A stretch of DNA of 64,000 bases from assembly GCA_964519885.1 (NCBI GenBank), contig CAZFLX010000002.1, positions 1-64,000 on the forward strand, given 5' to 3'. Both the position numbers and the translations under genes were made by a program. The stretch comes from GCA-002282575 sp964519885 (lineage in GTDB: Bacteria; Pseudomonadota; Gammaproteobacteria; Thiomicrospirales; Thiomicrospiraceae). The notes beneath the pieces were generated by a model. The model was not told where the DNA came from, did no database searches, and saw only the letters and a program-made list of their open reading frames with translations. The number at the start of each line of letters is the position of its first letter. Position 1 is the first letter of the stretch. This document shows, one piece after another, positions 53,192-61,828 of the stretch.

Positions 53192-55561
53192 ATGAAATTT
53201 TCTTATCAATGGTTAACAACTTTAGTTAATACGGGTTGGACACTAGAGCAAACCTGCGCCAAATTAAACGATTTGGGTTTAGAGGTTGAAGAAACCACGC
53301 CAGTGGCGGGTGAGTTTAGCGGTGTCGTGGTGGGTAAGGTATTAACGGTAGTGCCTCATCCGAACGCTGATAAGTTACGTGTTACTACTGTCGATGTGGG
53401 GCGTGGTGCGCCAGTGCAAATCGTCTGCGGTGCGCCGAATGTGCGTGCAGGTATGTTAGCACCCACGGCTTTAGTCGGGGCGGTGTTGCCTGGTATCACC
53501 ATTAAAGATGCTGAACTTCGTGGCGTAGCTTCGTCTGGCATGTTGTGTTCGGCAGGGGAGTTGGGCATTGATGGTCAGGAAAGTGGCTTATGGGATCTGC
53601 CACCTGAGTTAGTGGTGGGTGCTGACTTGCGTGAAGCGCTTAACTTGAATGATGCCAGTATTGAGATTTCATTAACGCCTAATCGTGCTGATGCCTTAAG
53701 TCTATTGGGTGTGGCGCGGGATATCGCAGCCTTGAGTGCTGCTCAAGTCAGTTTGCCTGTAATCGCCAAACCTGTAGCGAACTTATCTGCACAGCCCGCG
53801 GTTAAGGTTGCTGACGCTCAGGCTTGTCCGACTTATTTGGCTTGCCGAGTGGATTTGCCTGAACAGGCTGTAACGCCTTTATGGATGAAAGAGCGCTTGC
53901 GTCGTTCAGGCTTGCGTAGTCTGGGTTTAGTGGTGGATGTGACCAATTACGTCATGCTCGAATTAGGTCAGCCAATGCACGCCTTTGATGCAGACAAGCT
54001 TCAGGGTAAGATTCAGGTTAGAACTGCCAAGCAAAATGAAAGTTTGACGCTGTTAGATGGCAAGTCGGTGAACTTGGCAGAAGATATGTTGGTGATTGCC
54101 GATGATTCGGGTGCGATTGCCTTGGCAGGTATTATGGGCGGACAATCCACGGCAGTAAGCGATATCACGCGTCATGTCGTGTTAGAGTGTGCGCATTTTA
54201 CCCCAGCGTCAGTTGTCGGTCGTGCGCGTCGTTTAGGCTTGCACACCGACGCTTCGCATCGTTTCGAGCGTGGCGTTGATCCCGCTTTACCCCAGCAAGC
54301 GATGACGCGTGCCTTGCATCTAATAGCCGAAGCAGGCGCGAGTTGTGGTGAAGTGGTCACAGTCGGGGGCATGGCCCTAGTCGAAAATCGCCTCAGCTTG
54401 CGTCGCGAACGCATTGAGCGTTTGCTTGGTATGACAGTAGCCGATGAACAAGTGGTTCAGCTCCTTTCGGGCTTGGGTATGAAAGTCACGGCTAATGCAA
54501 CGGGTTGGGATGTTATCGCACCCAGCTGGCGTTTTGATATGGCGATTGAGGCGGACTTAGTTGAAGAGCTGGCGCGTATGATTGGGCTGGATAACTTGCC
54601 TAAATTGCCATTACCCGCCACCAGTGTGGTGCCTTCGGGACGCAATCAGCAAGAAATGCGTTTGAAGCAGTTGTTGGTCGGTCGTGGTTATCAAGAAGCC
54701 ATTACTTACAGTTTTGTTGATGGTAAAGAGCAGGCCTTGGTTGAGCCTAATCAAACGGGCATCAATTTGGCCAATCCGATTGCGGAAACATTGGGTCAAA
54801 TGCGTGTTAGTCTTTGGACAGGCTTGCTGTCGGCTGTGCGTTATAACCTCAATCGTCAAGCCAAGCGGGTACGTTTTTTTGAAACAGGATTACGCTTTTT
54901 ATCGGAAGTGGACACGAATGGATTGCCCGTTCAAATTCCTACCCTTGCGGGTGTGGTTTGCGGTAGTGCCAGCGCCATGCAATGGGGACAAGAAACACGC
55001 AGCGTCGATTTTTATGATGTTAAAGGCGATGTTGAGGCGTTGTTAGCCAGTGCTGGTCTGTTGGGTCAAGTGAGTTTTGCCGCGTCTCATCATCCTGCGT
55101 TACATCCAGGACAAACGGCAAGTATTATACTCAATGGTCAAGCGATTGGCATAATAGGCAGTTTACACCCCAGTCTCGCTAAGCAAATGGATATTGATAT
55201 GCCAGCGGTGCTGTTTAGTATCGATTTGGCCTATTTGACTGCCTTACCAGCGAAAGCGACATTTAAAGGGCTGTCTAAATTCCCCTTGGTGCGTCGAGAC
55301 ATAGCCGTAGTGGTGGATGCGACTGTTAGTTTTGCTCAAGTTTCTGCGGTGATAGGTTCAGTTAAAAGAGACTGGTTTCAGTCGGCTGAGTTATTCGATG
55401 TTTATGCTGGAAAAGGTTTGGCTGAAGGCCAACGCAGTTTAGCGATTGCTTTGTGGTTCCAAGATTTGGAGCGTACGCTCAATGATGCTGAAATTGAAGC
55501 CTGTATGAATGAAATAATTGAACAACTGAGCCAGCAACTCAATGCTCAGTTACGTGGCTAA
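53192..55561 (+). CDS. pheT: Phenylalanyl-tRNA synthetase beta subunit
   Basis: PheT is the tRNA-binding and editing subunit. The 789 residues include the N-terminal OB-fold tRNA-binding domain (about 40-150, VVVGKVLTVVPHPNADKLRV), the B3/B4 editing domain (about 210-375), the B5 domain (about 400-470), a catalytic-like module, and the C-terminal FDX-ACB anticodon domain (about 695-789, FKGLSKFPLVRRDIAVVV). It lies 9 bp after pheS and 18 bp before ihfA. Confidence 0.97.
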   Translation: MKFSYQWLTTLVNTGWTLEQTCAKLNDLGLEVEETTPVAGEFSGVVVGKVLTVVPHPNADKLRVTTVDVGRGAPVQIVCGAPNVRAGMLAPTALVGAVLPGITIKDAELRGVASSGMLCSAGELGIDGQESGLWDLPPELVVGADLREALNLNDASIEISLTPNRADALSLLGVARDIAALSAAQVSLPVIAKPVANLSAQPAVKVADAQACPTYLACRVDLPEQAVTPLWMKERLRRSGLRSLGLVVDVTNYVMLELGQPMHAFDADKLQGKIQVRTAKQNESLTLLDGKSVNLAEDMLVIADDSGAIALAGIMGGQSTAVSDITRHVVLECAHFTPASVVGRARRLGLHTDASHRFERGVDPALPQQAMTRALHLIAEAGASCGEVVTVGGMALVENRLSLRRERIERLLGMTVADEQVVQLLSGLGMKVTANATGWDVIAPSWRFDMAIEADLVEELARMIGLDNLPKLPLPATSVVPSGRNQQEMRLKQLLVGRGYQEAITYSFVDGKEQALVEPNQTGINLANPIAETLGQMRVSLWTGLLSAVRYNLNRQAKRVRFFETGLRFLSEVDTNGLPVQIPTLAGVVCGSASAMQWGQETRSVDFYDVKGDVEALLASAGLLGQVSFAASHHPALHPGQTASIILNGQAIGIIGSLHPSLAKQMDIDMPAVLFSIDLAYLTALPAKATFKGLSKFPLVRRDIAVVVDATVSFAQVSAVIGSVKRDWFQSAELFDVYAGKGLAEGQRSLAIALWFQDLERTLNDAEIEACMNEIIEQLSQQLNAQLRG

Positions 55562-55579
55562 TTTAAGGAAATTAAAAAA

Positions 55580-55873
55580 ATGACTATTACCAAAGCAGAA
55601 TTATCGCAAACCTTAGCTGATACCTTAGGTTTAAATAAGCGTGAGTCTAAAGAAATCGTTGAAGATTTTTTCGGTCAAATTGGTGAGATTTTACAAACCG
55701 GTGAAGATGTAAAACTTTCAGGCTTTGGAAATTTTGAATTGCGCGACAAGTCACCTCGTCCGGGTCGTAATCCTCGTACAGGAGAAGATGTACCCATTAC
55801 CGCGCGTCGTGTGGTGACTTTTAAACCAGGACAAAAACTACGTGCATTGGTGGATCAACACCAAGGAGTCTAA
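55580..55873 (+). CDS. ihfA: Integration host factor alpha subunit
   Basis: IHF-alpha forms a heterodimer with IHF-beta that bends DNA sharply at specific sites. The 97-residue HU-fold protein has MTITKAELSQTLADTLGLNK, then VKLSGFGNFELRDKSPRPGR followed by NPRTGEDVPITARRVVTFKPGQKLR. The DNA-intercalating Pro lies in GRNPRTG. The pheT-ihfA linkage is standard. Confidence 0.97.
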   Translation: MTITKAELSQTLADTLGLNKRESKEIVEDFFGQIGEILQTGEDVKLSGFGNFELRDKSPRPGRNPRTGEDVPITARRVVTFKPGQKLRALVDQHQGV

Positions 55874-55876
55874 TCC

Positions 55877-56281
55877 ATGACAACGACGGCTATACCTGAA
55901 AAAAAATATTTTACCATTGGTGAAATCAGTCAGCTGACAGGCTTAAAGCCGCATGTGTTGCGTTATTGGGAACAAATGGTGCCTATGTTGGAACCTACCA
56001 AGCGCAGTGGTCGTCGTTACTATCAGCGTCAAGATTTGAATGTTATTTTAGAATTAGACCGTTTGATTAATCACGAAGGTCATACGCTTTCTGGTGCTTT
56101 AACGAAGATTAAAACGCACGGCTTACCTGAAGGGGCGCCACTACCTACCAAGACTGCTATTCGTGGTAAGAAGCCGCAAGTGAGTTTAGAAAAGTTAGAA
56201 GCGAGTTTAAAACTGTTATTGCGCAAAATTCAACGTCATAATTTAGCAACCATCAGTCGATGGGATAACATTGGCACTTGA
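55877..56281 (+). CDS. MerR-family transcriptional regulator
   Basis: This 134-residue protein has an N-terminal winged MerR helix-turn-helix (about 10-80: FTIGEISQLTGLKPHVLRYW, then RRYYQRQDLNVILELDRLI). A C-terminal part with LEKLEASLKLLLRKI is probably a dimerisation helix. No cysteine-based metal site is present. It begins 3 bp after ihfA, a position occupied by a similar small MerR protein in many proteobacteria. The target genes are unknown. Confidence 0.88.
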   Translation: MTTTAIPEKKYFTIGEISQLTGLKPHVLRYWEQMVPMLEPTKRSGRRYYQRQDLNVILELDRLINHEGHTLSGALTKIKTHGLPEGAPLPTKTAIRGKKPQVSLEKLEASLKLLLRKIQRHNLATISRWDNIGT

Positions 56282-56318
56282 ATAATGGTGTCTATTAGCG
56301 CTATAATGTTTGGATGTT

Positions 56319-56395
56319 CGGGGTATGGCGCAGCCTGGTAGCGCACTTGCATGGGGTGCAAGGGGTCGTAGGTTCAAATCCTGCTATCCCGACCA
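56319..56395 (+). tRNA. tRNA-Pro (GGG)
   Basis: This 77-base tRNA has acceptor CGGGGTA pairing with TATCCCG (one G-U), the D-arm GCGCAGCCTGGTAGCGC, anticodon stem CTTGC/GCAAG with loop ATGGGGT (anticodon GGG), T-loop GTTCAAATC and an encoded CCA. Confidence 0.96.
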
Positions 56396-56404
56396 ACATA
56401 ATTT

Positions 56405-56433
56405 AAAGGTCTGTTATTTAACAGACCTTTTTT
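56405..56433 (+). terminator. Terminator after tRNA-Pro
   Basis: AAAGGTCTGTT (56405-56415) and AACAGACCTTT (56420-56430) form a perfect 11-bp stem with a 4-base loop and a following T-run. It may also serve the convergent suhB gene. Confidence 0.88.
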
Positions 56434-56441
56434 ATTGTCGA

Positions 56442-57242
56442 TTATTTACGATATGCCTCTGGTAACAAAGGCGCTAAGGTTTTCATCATTGCCGCTAACA
56501 GCTTAGGATTGGCTGCGACAATATTGCCCGAGTTCAAAAAGTTTTCGCCACCAGCAAAGTCACAGACTAATCCGCCAGCTTCTTGAACAATCAATGCACC
56601 CGCCGCAATGTCCCAACTGTTGAGTTTGAATTCCCAAAATCCATCGACGCGTCCAGCTGCTACCCAAGCTAAATCCAAAGCGGCAGAGCCAGGGCGGCGA
56701 ATGCCAGATGTTTGCGTCATAAAGGCTTTGAGTGTCTCCATGTAAACATCTAAATGTTCAAAATCACGGAATGGGAAGCCTGTTGCTAATAGCGATTGAT
56801 CGAGCGTTCGTTGTTCAGTCACACGAATACGACGATTATTGAGTTGCGCACCCGCACCACGAGAGGCTGAAAAGAGTTCTTGACGCATCGGGTCATAAAT
56901 AGCGCCGTGCATCAGCTTGCCTTGATGAAGGACGGCGATTGAGACGGAAAATTGTGGAAAACCGTGCAAGAAGTTGGTGGTGCCGTCAAGTGGATCAATG
57001 ATCCACAGGTATTCATCATCATTACCGATAAAACCACTTTCCTCGGCTAAAATGGCATGTGAGGGGTAAAATTTTTGAATCGTTTGTATAATGTCGTCTT
57101 CAGCCATGCGATCAATTTCGCTGACATAGTCATTTTCTGATTTTTTTTGAATGGTCAGACGGTCTGTTTGTTGCATACTACGAGTGATGATATTGCCAGC
57201 ACGAGTGGCGGCGCGACAAGCGACATTAAGAATAGGATGCAT
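56442..57242 (-). CDS. suhB: Inositol-1-monophosphatase family protein
   Basis: SuhB dephosphorylates myo-inositol-1-phosphate in vitro and in E. coli also supports rRNA transcription antitermination. The 266-residue protein has the Li-sensitive phosphatase motifs: AILAEESG for the first metal glutamate, WIIDPLDGTTNFLHGFP, and SWDIAAGALIVQEAGG. It is convergent with tRNA-Pro and divergent from trmJ across about 120 bp, the suhB/trmJ-cysE-iscR arrangement of Pseudomonas-like genomes. Confidence 0.95.
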   Translation of the reverse strand: MHPILNVACRAATRAGNIITRSMQQTDRLTIQKKSENDYVSEIDRMAEDDIIQTIQKFYPSHAILAEESGFIGNDDEYLWIIDPLDGTTNFLHGFPQFSVSIAVLHQGKLMHGAIYDPMRQELFSASRGAGAQLNNRRIRVTEQRTLDQSLLATGFPFRDFEHLDVYMETLKAFMTQTSGIRRPGSAALDLAWVAAGRVDGFWEFKLNSWDIAAGALIVQEAGGLVCDFAGGENFLNSGNIVAANPKLLAAMMKTLAPLLPEAYRK

Positions 57243-57362
57243 GGGTTTCCTTTAACAAACAGACAACATAAATTTTAATAAAGAACATGGATAGATTATC
57301 CAATCAAACATTCTGTATTATACACGATTCGCGTTTTTTTTAGAGATTCAAAGGACTGACAT

Positions 57363-58148
57363 GTGTCGTTGGCAGATTTAACACAACAACTGAATGCGAT
57401 TCGCATTGTTTTGGTTGAAACCTCACATCCTGGCAATATCGGTTCAGTGGCTCGTGCTATGAAAACCATGGGGCTTAGTCAATTGGTTCTGGTGAAACCC
57501 AAAATCTTTCCTGATGGTTTGGCAACCGCTATGGCTAGCGGTGCCGCTGATGTGTTAGCCGCAGCACGTGTCGTAGAAACATTGTCAGAGGCGATTGAAG
57601 ATTGCACCCTGGTGATTGGTACCAGTGCCCGTTTGCGTGTGTCGGCTTGGCCGCAGTTAGATGCTAAGCAGGCTGCTCAGGTACTCTTGACCCATCAACA
57701 GCAGGGCGGACAGGTGGCACTGGTATTTGGTCGAGAAAGCTCTGGTTTAACTAACAGTGAATTAGATTTGTGTCATTATTTGGGGCATGTGCCGACCAAT
57801 CCTGATTATGGTTCATTGAATTTGGCGATGGGCGTGCAAATTTTTGCCTATGAGCTCTGGATGCTGGCGCAACAGCAAGCGGGCTGGGCAGAAACAGAAC
57901 AACACCCCAAAGAATTGGCAACATCTGCAGCTTTGCAAGGTTTTTATCAACATGTAGAATCCACTTTACAGGCTATTGAATTTCTTGATGATCGTAACCA
58001 TGAACCTTTTATGCGTCGCATAATGCGCTTGTTTGGTCGCATACAGTTAGAAGCGAATGAAGTCACCATGTTGCGTGGTACCTTACGGCGTATGCAACGT
58101 ATTGCGGGTTTGGCTAAAGGTGTTAAACAAACTAAGGAAACCGAATGA
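57363..58148 (+). CDS. trmJ: tRNA (cytidine/uridine-2'-O-)-methyltransferase
   Basis: TrmJ methylates the 2'-O of residue 32 in the tRNA anticodon loop. A GTG start at 57363 is used after AAAGGAC; the overlapping ATG at 57361 is in another frame and stops after six codons. The 261-residue SPOUT protein has RIVLVETSHPGNIGSVARAM, then VALVFGRESSGLTNSELDLC and SLNLAMGVQIFAYELW, with a C-terminal helical extension. Its stop overlaps the cysE start (ATGA). Confidence 0.95.
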   Translation: MSLADLTQQLNAIRIVLVETSHPGNIGSVARAMKTMGLSQLVLVKPKIFPDGLATAMASGAADVLAAARVVETLSEAIEDCTLVIGTSARLRVSAWPQLDAKQAAQVLLTHQQQGGQVALVFGRESSGLTNSELDLCHYLGHVPTNPDYGSLNLAMGVQIFAYELWMLAQQQAGWAETEQHPKELATSAALQGFYQHVESTLQAIEFLDDRNHEPFMRRIMRLFGRIQLEANEVTMLRGTLRRMQRIAGLAKGVKQTKETE

Positions 58149-58954
58149 GTAGTTTATGGCAATCGTGGAAAGCAGACGTCGCCTGCGTGTTTGCTCGTGA
58201 TCCTGCAGCACGATCGACCTTGGAAGTGTTGCTGACTTATCCTGGTGTTCATGCGGTATTTTGGTATCGATTAGCTAACCGACTTTGGCATTGGAATTTC
58301 AAACTATTAGCGCGTTGGCTAATGACCATCGCACGTTGGTTTACGGGGGTAGAAATTCATCCTGCCGCCACGATTGGTCAACGCTTTTTTATCGACCACG
58401 GCATGGGCGTGGTGATTGGTGAAACCGCCGAAATTGGTGATGATGTGACGCTTTATCATGGAGTCACCTTGGGAGGTACCAGTTGGAAGGAAGGTAAGCG
58501 ACATCCGACACTGGGTAATGGGGTCATTGTTGGCGCTGGTGCTAAAGTCTTGGGCCCGATTTTGGTGGGGGATAACGCACGTATTGGTTCTAATGCCGTG
58601 GTGGTTAAACCCGTAGCAGAAGGCGTGACGGTGGTGGGTATTCCTGGTCATGTCGTGAAAGCAAAAAAAATCGACGAAGCCAAACGCGCTCAAGCGCAAA
58701 GTGTGTTGGGTTTTGATGCCTACGGTGTTGGTGCGGATGCGCCCGATCCTGTTGAACGCGCGATTCATGCGTTAACCGATCATGTGTTGGCGATTGATGC
58801 GCAATTAAAAATGGCTCAGCACGAATTAGCCCGTTTGGGTTCTGTGTTGCCCGAGGTTGAACTGCCAACTCTAGATGCCTGTGTACTAGATGCTTGCGAT
58901 ACAAACCCTTCACAAACCCATAAGTCCGAGCAATCAGATCAACAAAATACCTGA
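58145..58954 (+). CDS. cysE: Serine O-acetyltransferase
   Basis: CysE makes O-acetylserine, the precursor of cysteine. The 269-residue protein has an N-terminal helical part (about 1-65) and a left-handed beta-helix of hexapeptide repeats: IHPAATIGQRFFIDHGMGVV, then IGETAEIGDDVTLYHGVTLG and GARIGSNAVV-type turns. The catalytic histidine lies in FIDHGMG. The C-terminus is longer than the short EpsC/Pseudomonas form. The position beside iscR links cysteine supply to Fe-S assembly. Confidence 0.95.
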   Translation: MSSLWQSWKADVACVFARDPAARSTLEVLLTYPGVHAVFWYRLANRLWHWNFKLLARWLMTIARWFTGVEIHPAATIGQRFFIDHGMGVVIGETAEIGDDVTLYHGVTLGGTSWKEGKRHPTLGNGVIVGAGAKVLGPILVGDNARIGSNAVVVKPVAEGVTVVGIPGHVVKAKKIDEAKRAQAQSVLGFDAYGVGADAPDPVERAIHALTDHVLAIDAQLKMAQHELARLGSVLPEVELPTLDACVLDACDTNPSQTHKSEQSDQQNT

Positions 58955-58992
58955 GTCAATTACTAGGGTATTGCAGAAAGTCGAGACCATTG

Positions 58993-59017
58993 ATACCATA
59001 CTAAATCAGTCCACTAT
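58993..59017. promoter_or_regulatory. Putative IscR type 1 binding site upstream of iscR
   Basis: The 25 bases match the type 1 IscR consensus I recall (ATASYYGACTRWWWYAGTCRRSTAT) at 22 positions, including the outer ATA...TAT and inner ACTA...CAGTC half-sites. It overlaps a plausible promoter (TTGATA at 58990, TATTAT at 59015), as expected for autorepression by [2Fe-2S]-IscR. Confidence 0.6.
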
Positions 59018-59037
59018 TATGTCGGTGATTTTGCATT

Positions 59038-59493
59038 ATGCGTCTTACTTCTAAAGGTCGGTATGCCGTAACGGCCATGCTTGACATAGCGATACATCAA
59101 CCTTTGGGGGCAGTTTCCTTATCCGATATTGCAACGCGACAATGTATATCTTTGTCTTATTTAGAACAAATTTTTACCCGCTTGCGTAAAGCCAAACTGG
59201 TTAAGAGTGTCAGAGGACCAGGCGGCGGTTATCTAATTGGTGCCCCCTTAACCGATATCAGTGTTCAAAGTATTGTCAGTGCGATGAATGAGGATTTAGA
59301 TGCACGTCAATGTCATGGTTCTGAGGATTGTCACGATGGCAAAGCTTGTTTGTCTCATGCCTTGTGGGACGATTTATCGTCGATGATTGAACAGTTTCTA
59401 TCTGGTATTACCTTGGCTACCTTGTTAGAAAAGCGACAAATGAGTTTGAATACGCATCAAGAAATCAGTGTGTCGCAAATATTGCGTCGATAA
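59038..59493 (+). CDS. iscR: Fe-S cluster-responsive regulator IscR
   Basis: IscR is an Rrf2-family winged-helix regulator that senses Fe-S status. The 151-residue protein has MRLTSKGRYAVTAMLDIAIH, the wing VRGPGGGYLIG, and all cluster ligands: Cys92, Cys98, Cys104 and His107 in QCHGSEDCHDGKACLSHALW, the same spacing as E. coli IscR. It should bind [2Fe-2S]. It lies downstream of cysE as in Pseudomonas, but the next gene is an A-type carrier rather than iscS. The ribosome site is poor. Confidence 0.95.
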   Translation: MRLTSKGRYAVTAMLDIAIHQPLGAVSLSDIATRQCISLSYLEQIFTRLRKAKLVKSVRGPGGGYLIGAPLTDISVQSIVSAMNEDLDARQCHGSEDCHDGKACLSHALWDDLSSMIEQFLSGITLATLLEKRQMSLNTHQEISVSQILRR

Positions 59494-59511
59494 ACCAAAG
59501 GAGTTTTAGCA

Positions 59512-59838
59512 ATGACAATCAACCTAACGCCGAGTGCCATTGAACGTGTGCGTACTATGTTAGCTAAACGCGGTCACGGTGTTGGCTTGTATTTAGGTAC
59601 TAAGGTGAGTGGCTGTACAGGGTTTGCCTACGTTGTCGATTACGCGGATGAAGTCAAAGATTCAGACCTGGTGTTTGAGTTTGATGAAATTAAGGTAGTT
59701 GTACCGAAAAAAAGCATAGAACAATTAAATGGTATGACGTTAGACTATGCTAAAAACGGATTGTTAAATGAAGGCTTTGAGTTTATTAACCCTAACGTGA
59801 AAGACATGTGCGGTTGTGGCGAAAGTTTTAGTGTTTAG
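59512..59838 (+). CDS. iscA: A-type iron-sulfur cluster carrier (IscA/HesB family)
   Basis: A-type carriers bind iron or an assembled cluster and hand it to apoproteins. The 108-residue protein has the three family cysteines: SGCTGFAY (Cys35) and CGCGESF (Cys100 and Cys102). MTINLTPSAIERVRTML at the start is ordinary for IscA; ErpA or SufA cannot be ruled out. An AAGGAG ribosome site precedes it. It is 18 bp after iscR and followed by a terminator, so iscR-iscA form a two-gene unit without iscS, iscU or the hsc chaperones. Confidence 0.93.
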   Translation: MTINLTPSAIERVRTMLAKRGHGVGLYLGTKVSGCTGFAYVVDYADEVKDSDLVFEFDEIKVVVPKKSIEQLNGMTLDYAKNGLLNEGFEFINPNVKDMCGCGESFSV

Positions 59839-59874
59839 TTTTATTGTATACTCTGATTAAAATTAATGAAAATT

Positions 59875-59902
59875 AAGACCCCGTTTATGGGGTTTTTCTT
59901 TT
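59875..59902 (+). terminator. Terminator after iscA
   Basis: ACCCC (59878-59882) and GGGGT (59889-59893) form a stem flanked by A's upstream and a T-rich tract (TTTTTCTTTT) downstream. Confidence 0.75.
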
Positions 59903-59923
59903 AGAAAGTGAATAGTTGGCCAG

Positions 59924-61786
59924 ATGCATCAAGTACCGCAAATGTTACGCGCTTCTCTTTGGTTGGTATTGATATGCATGGGTGCATGGCTGTATCTTAC
60001 GAATCCGACTTGGTTAAAGCAGTTAAATTGGTTAATGCAGGATCAGATTGTTAAACAGGCCGCGAATGAAGGGCTTGTAGAATCTGTGGTGTTAATTGAT
60101 ATTGATGAAGAGTCGATACAGTTGTTATCTGCATGGCCCTGGCCACGGAGTTTACTGGCAAATCTGATAGAAAAAATTTCGGAGAATGGAGCAAAAGTCA
60201 TTGCTTTAGATATTATTTTTCCAGATAAAAGCAATGCCGTTGAGGATGCTGCTTTGCAATCAGCACTAACCAAATATCAAGCCATACTTCCTGTTATTTG
60301 GGATTATCGGACAACCAATTCAAATCTTGTGGTTGGTGGTTTACCAGTTAGCACCGAAGATCGAGTTATTGTTGAATCATGTGTTAATTCAAGTGGCTTT
60401 GTAACAAGTTATCATGAAATGAACGCTGCTGCGAAAGCAATTGGACATATTTCACCTGTTCCTGATGAACAAGGGGTTATGCGATTTATTCCACCATTGG
60501 TTTGTCATCATAATAAAAGTTATCCCATGTTGGCATTAACAATGTTGCAGTCTTATTACGATCAAGTTGAAATACGGCAAGTTAATGAGAGTTTTTTTGA
60601 ACTGCTGGTTGATGGTAGGCTACATAAAAGATCCCTTGTTTCGGGTCTTTGGACAATTCCATATGGCTATAAGATGGCGTCATTTACAAGCATACCAGCA
60701 TGGCGCATATTATCTGCACAAAACGATGTAGACTTAGCAGGAAAAGCTGTGATTATTGGCTCATCAGCGGTTGGATTGAATGATCGGGTTGCTACACCCT
60801 TACTACCGATTGCTCCTGGTATGCTACTTCACGCTCAAATGTTTGCCGACTTGATAAAAGACAAACCAGAGTCAGAAGGTTTGATTGATGAGTTTTATTT
60901 AACTTTGGTTATCATAACCACTGCAATTCTTGCACTGATAATTGCTAATTTTTCGATTAGATTAGCAATTATTTGGTGGTTACTTTTTAGTGTCATACAT
61001 GTTATATTTACGTGGATAATTTATGTTCATTTTGGTGAGTTAGTTTCCGTATCTGGTGGACTATTATTCATTTTTGTTTTGTTCATCACTCAATCAATAT
61101 TGGAATGGTCTTTGGTAAAAAAACAAAGTCATTTAATTTATCAACTGTTTAAAGATTACTTACCTGAAACGGTTTTAACACAGGTAGCAAAAAATCCGGA
61201 TGCCAGTTTGTTGGCTCCTCAACAAAAAGAAGTTACCATATTATTTGCGGATTTGGTTGGTTTTACACGTATGACAGAAAGTATGTCAACCGCTGAGGCT
61301 GCCGCGTTAACGAGAGAAGTGCTGTCAATCCTGACAGAGGCCATTCATTTAACGGATGGAACAGTAGACAAATATATGGGCGATGCGGTAATGGCATTTT
61401 GGAACGCACCGCTTAATCAACCAGAGCACCGCCATCTGGCGATTAAGGCCGCGCTGTTAATGAGAAACGCAATTTCAATGTTGAATAAACGAAGGGCTGA
61501 AGAGGCTAAGCCTCTGCTTCGAATCCATGTCGGCATTAACACGGGCGAAGTTTTGGTGGGTGATCTTGGAACAGAATGGCGCCATGCCTACACAGTGCTT
61601 GGGGATGCAGTGAATGTTGCCCAACGTTTAATGATCATTGCTCACGATTTAGAAACGGACATTGTCGTTGGTCGTGCAACAGCAAGTTGCTGTTACGAGC
61701 GATTAGAGTCAAAAGGTTTTCATCAATTGTCTGGAAGAAAACAAGACGAGGAGGCATTTGTGATTCCAGTCACAGATAAAGTTTAA
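59924..61786 (+). CDS. CHASE2-domain adenylate/guanylate cyclase
   Basis: This 620-residue class III nucleotide cyclase has an N-terminal membrane helix (about 9-26) and an extracytoplasmic CHASE2 sensor domain (about 45-310, VVLIDIDEESIQLL, AKVIALDIIFPD, GKAVIIGSSAVGLNDR). About three membrane helices follow (roughly 325-405), then a cytoplasmic catalytic domain (about 430-615). Metal-binding aspartates are in ILFADLVGFTRM and DKYMGDAVMAFW; RIHVGINTGEVLVGDLG and LGDAVNVAQRL complete the site. The Lys in VDKYMGD suggests ATP as substrate, giving cAMP. The signal is unknown. The secretion ATPase gene follows closely on the same strand. Confidence 0.93.
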   Translation: MHQVPQMLRASLWLVLICMGAWLYLTNPTWLKQLNWLMQDQIVKQAANEGLVESVVLIDIDEESIQLLSAWPWPRSLLANLIEKISENGAKVIALDIIFPDKSNAVEDAALQSALTKYQAILPVIWDYRTTNSNLVVGGLPVSTEDRVIVESCVNSSGFVTSYHEMNAAAKAIGHISPVPDEQGVMRFIPPLVCHHNKSYPMLALTMLQSYYDQVEIRQVNESFFELLVDGRLHKRSLVSGLWTIPYGYKMASFTSIPAWRILSAQNDVDLAGKAVIIGSSAVGLNDRVATPLLPIAPGMLLHAQMFADLIKDKPESEGLIDEFYLTLVIITTAILALIIANFSIRLAIIWWLLFSVIHVIFTWIIYVHFGELVSVSGGLLFIFVLFITQSILEWSLVKKQSHLIYQLFKDYLPETVLTQVAKNPDASLLAPQQKEVTILFADLVGFTRMTESMSTAEAAALTREVLSILTEAIHLTDGTVDKYMGDAVMAFWNAPLNQPEHRHLAIKAALLMRNAISMLNKRRAEEAKPLLRIHVGINTGEVLVGDLGTEWRHAYTVLGDAVNVAQRLMIIAHDLETDIVVGRATASCCYERLESKGFHQLSGRKQDEEAFVIPVTDKV

Positions 61787-61828
61787 GGTTTGCTCGTTTT
61801 TACGTTAAAATACCTGATCAAGTTATCA

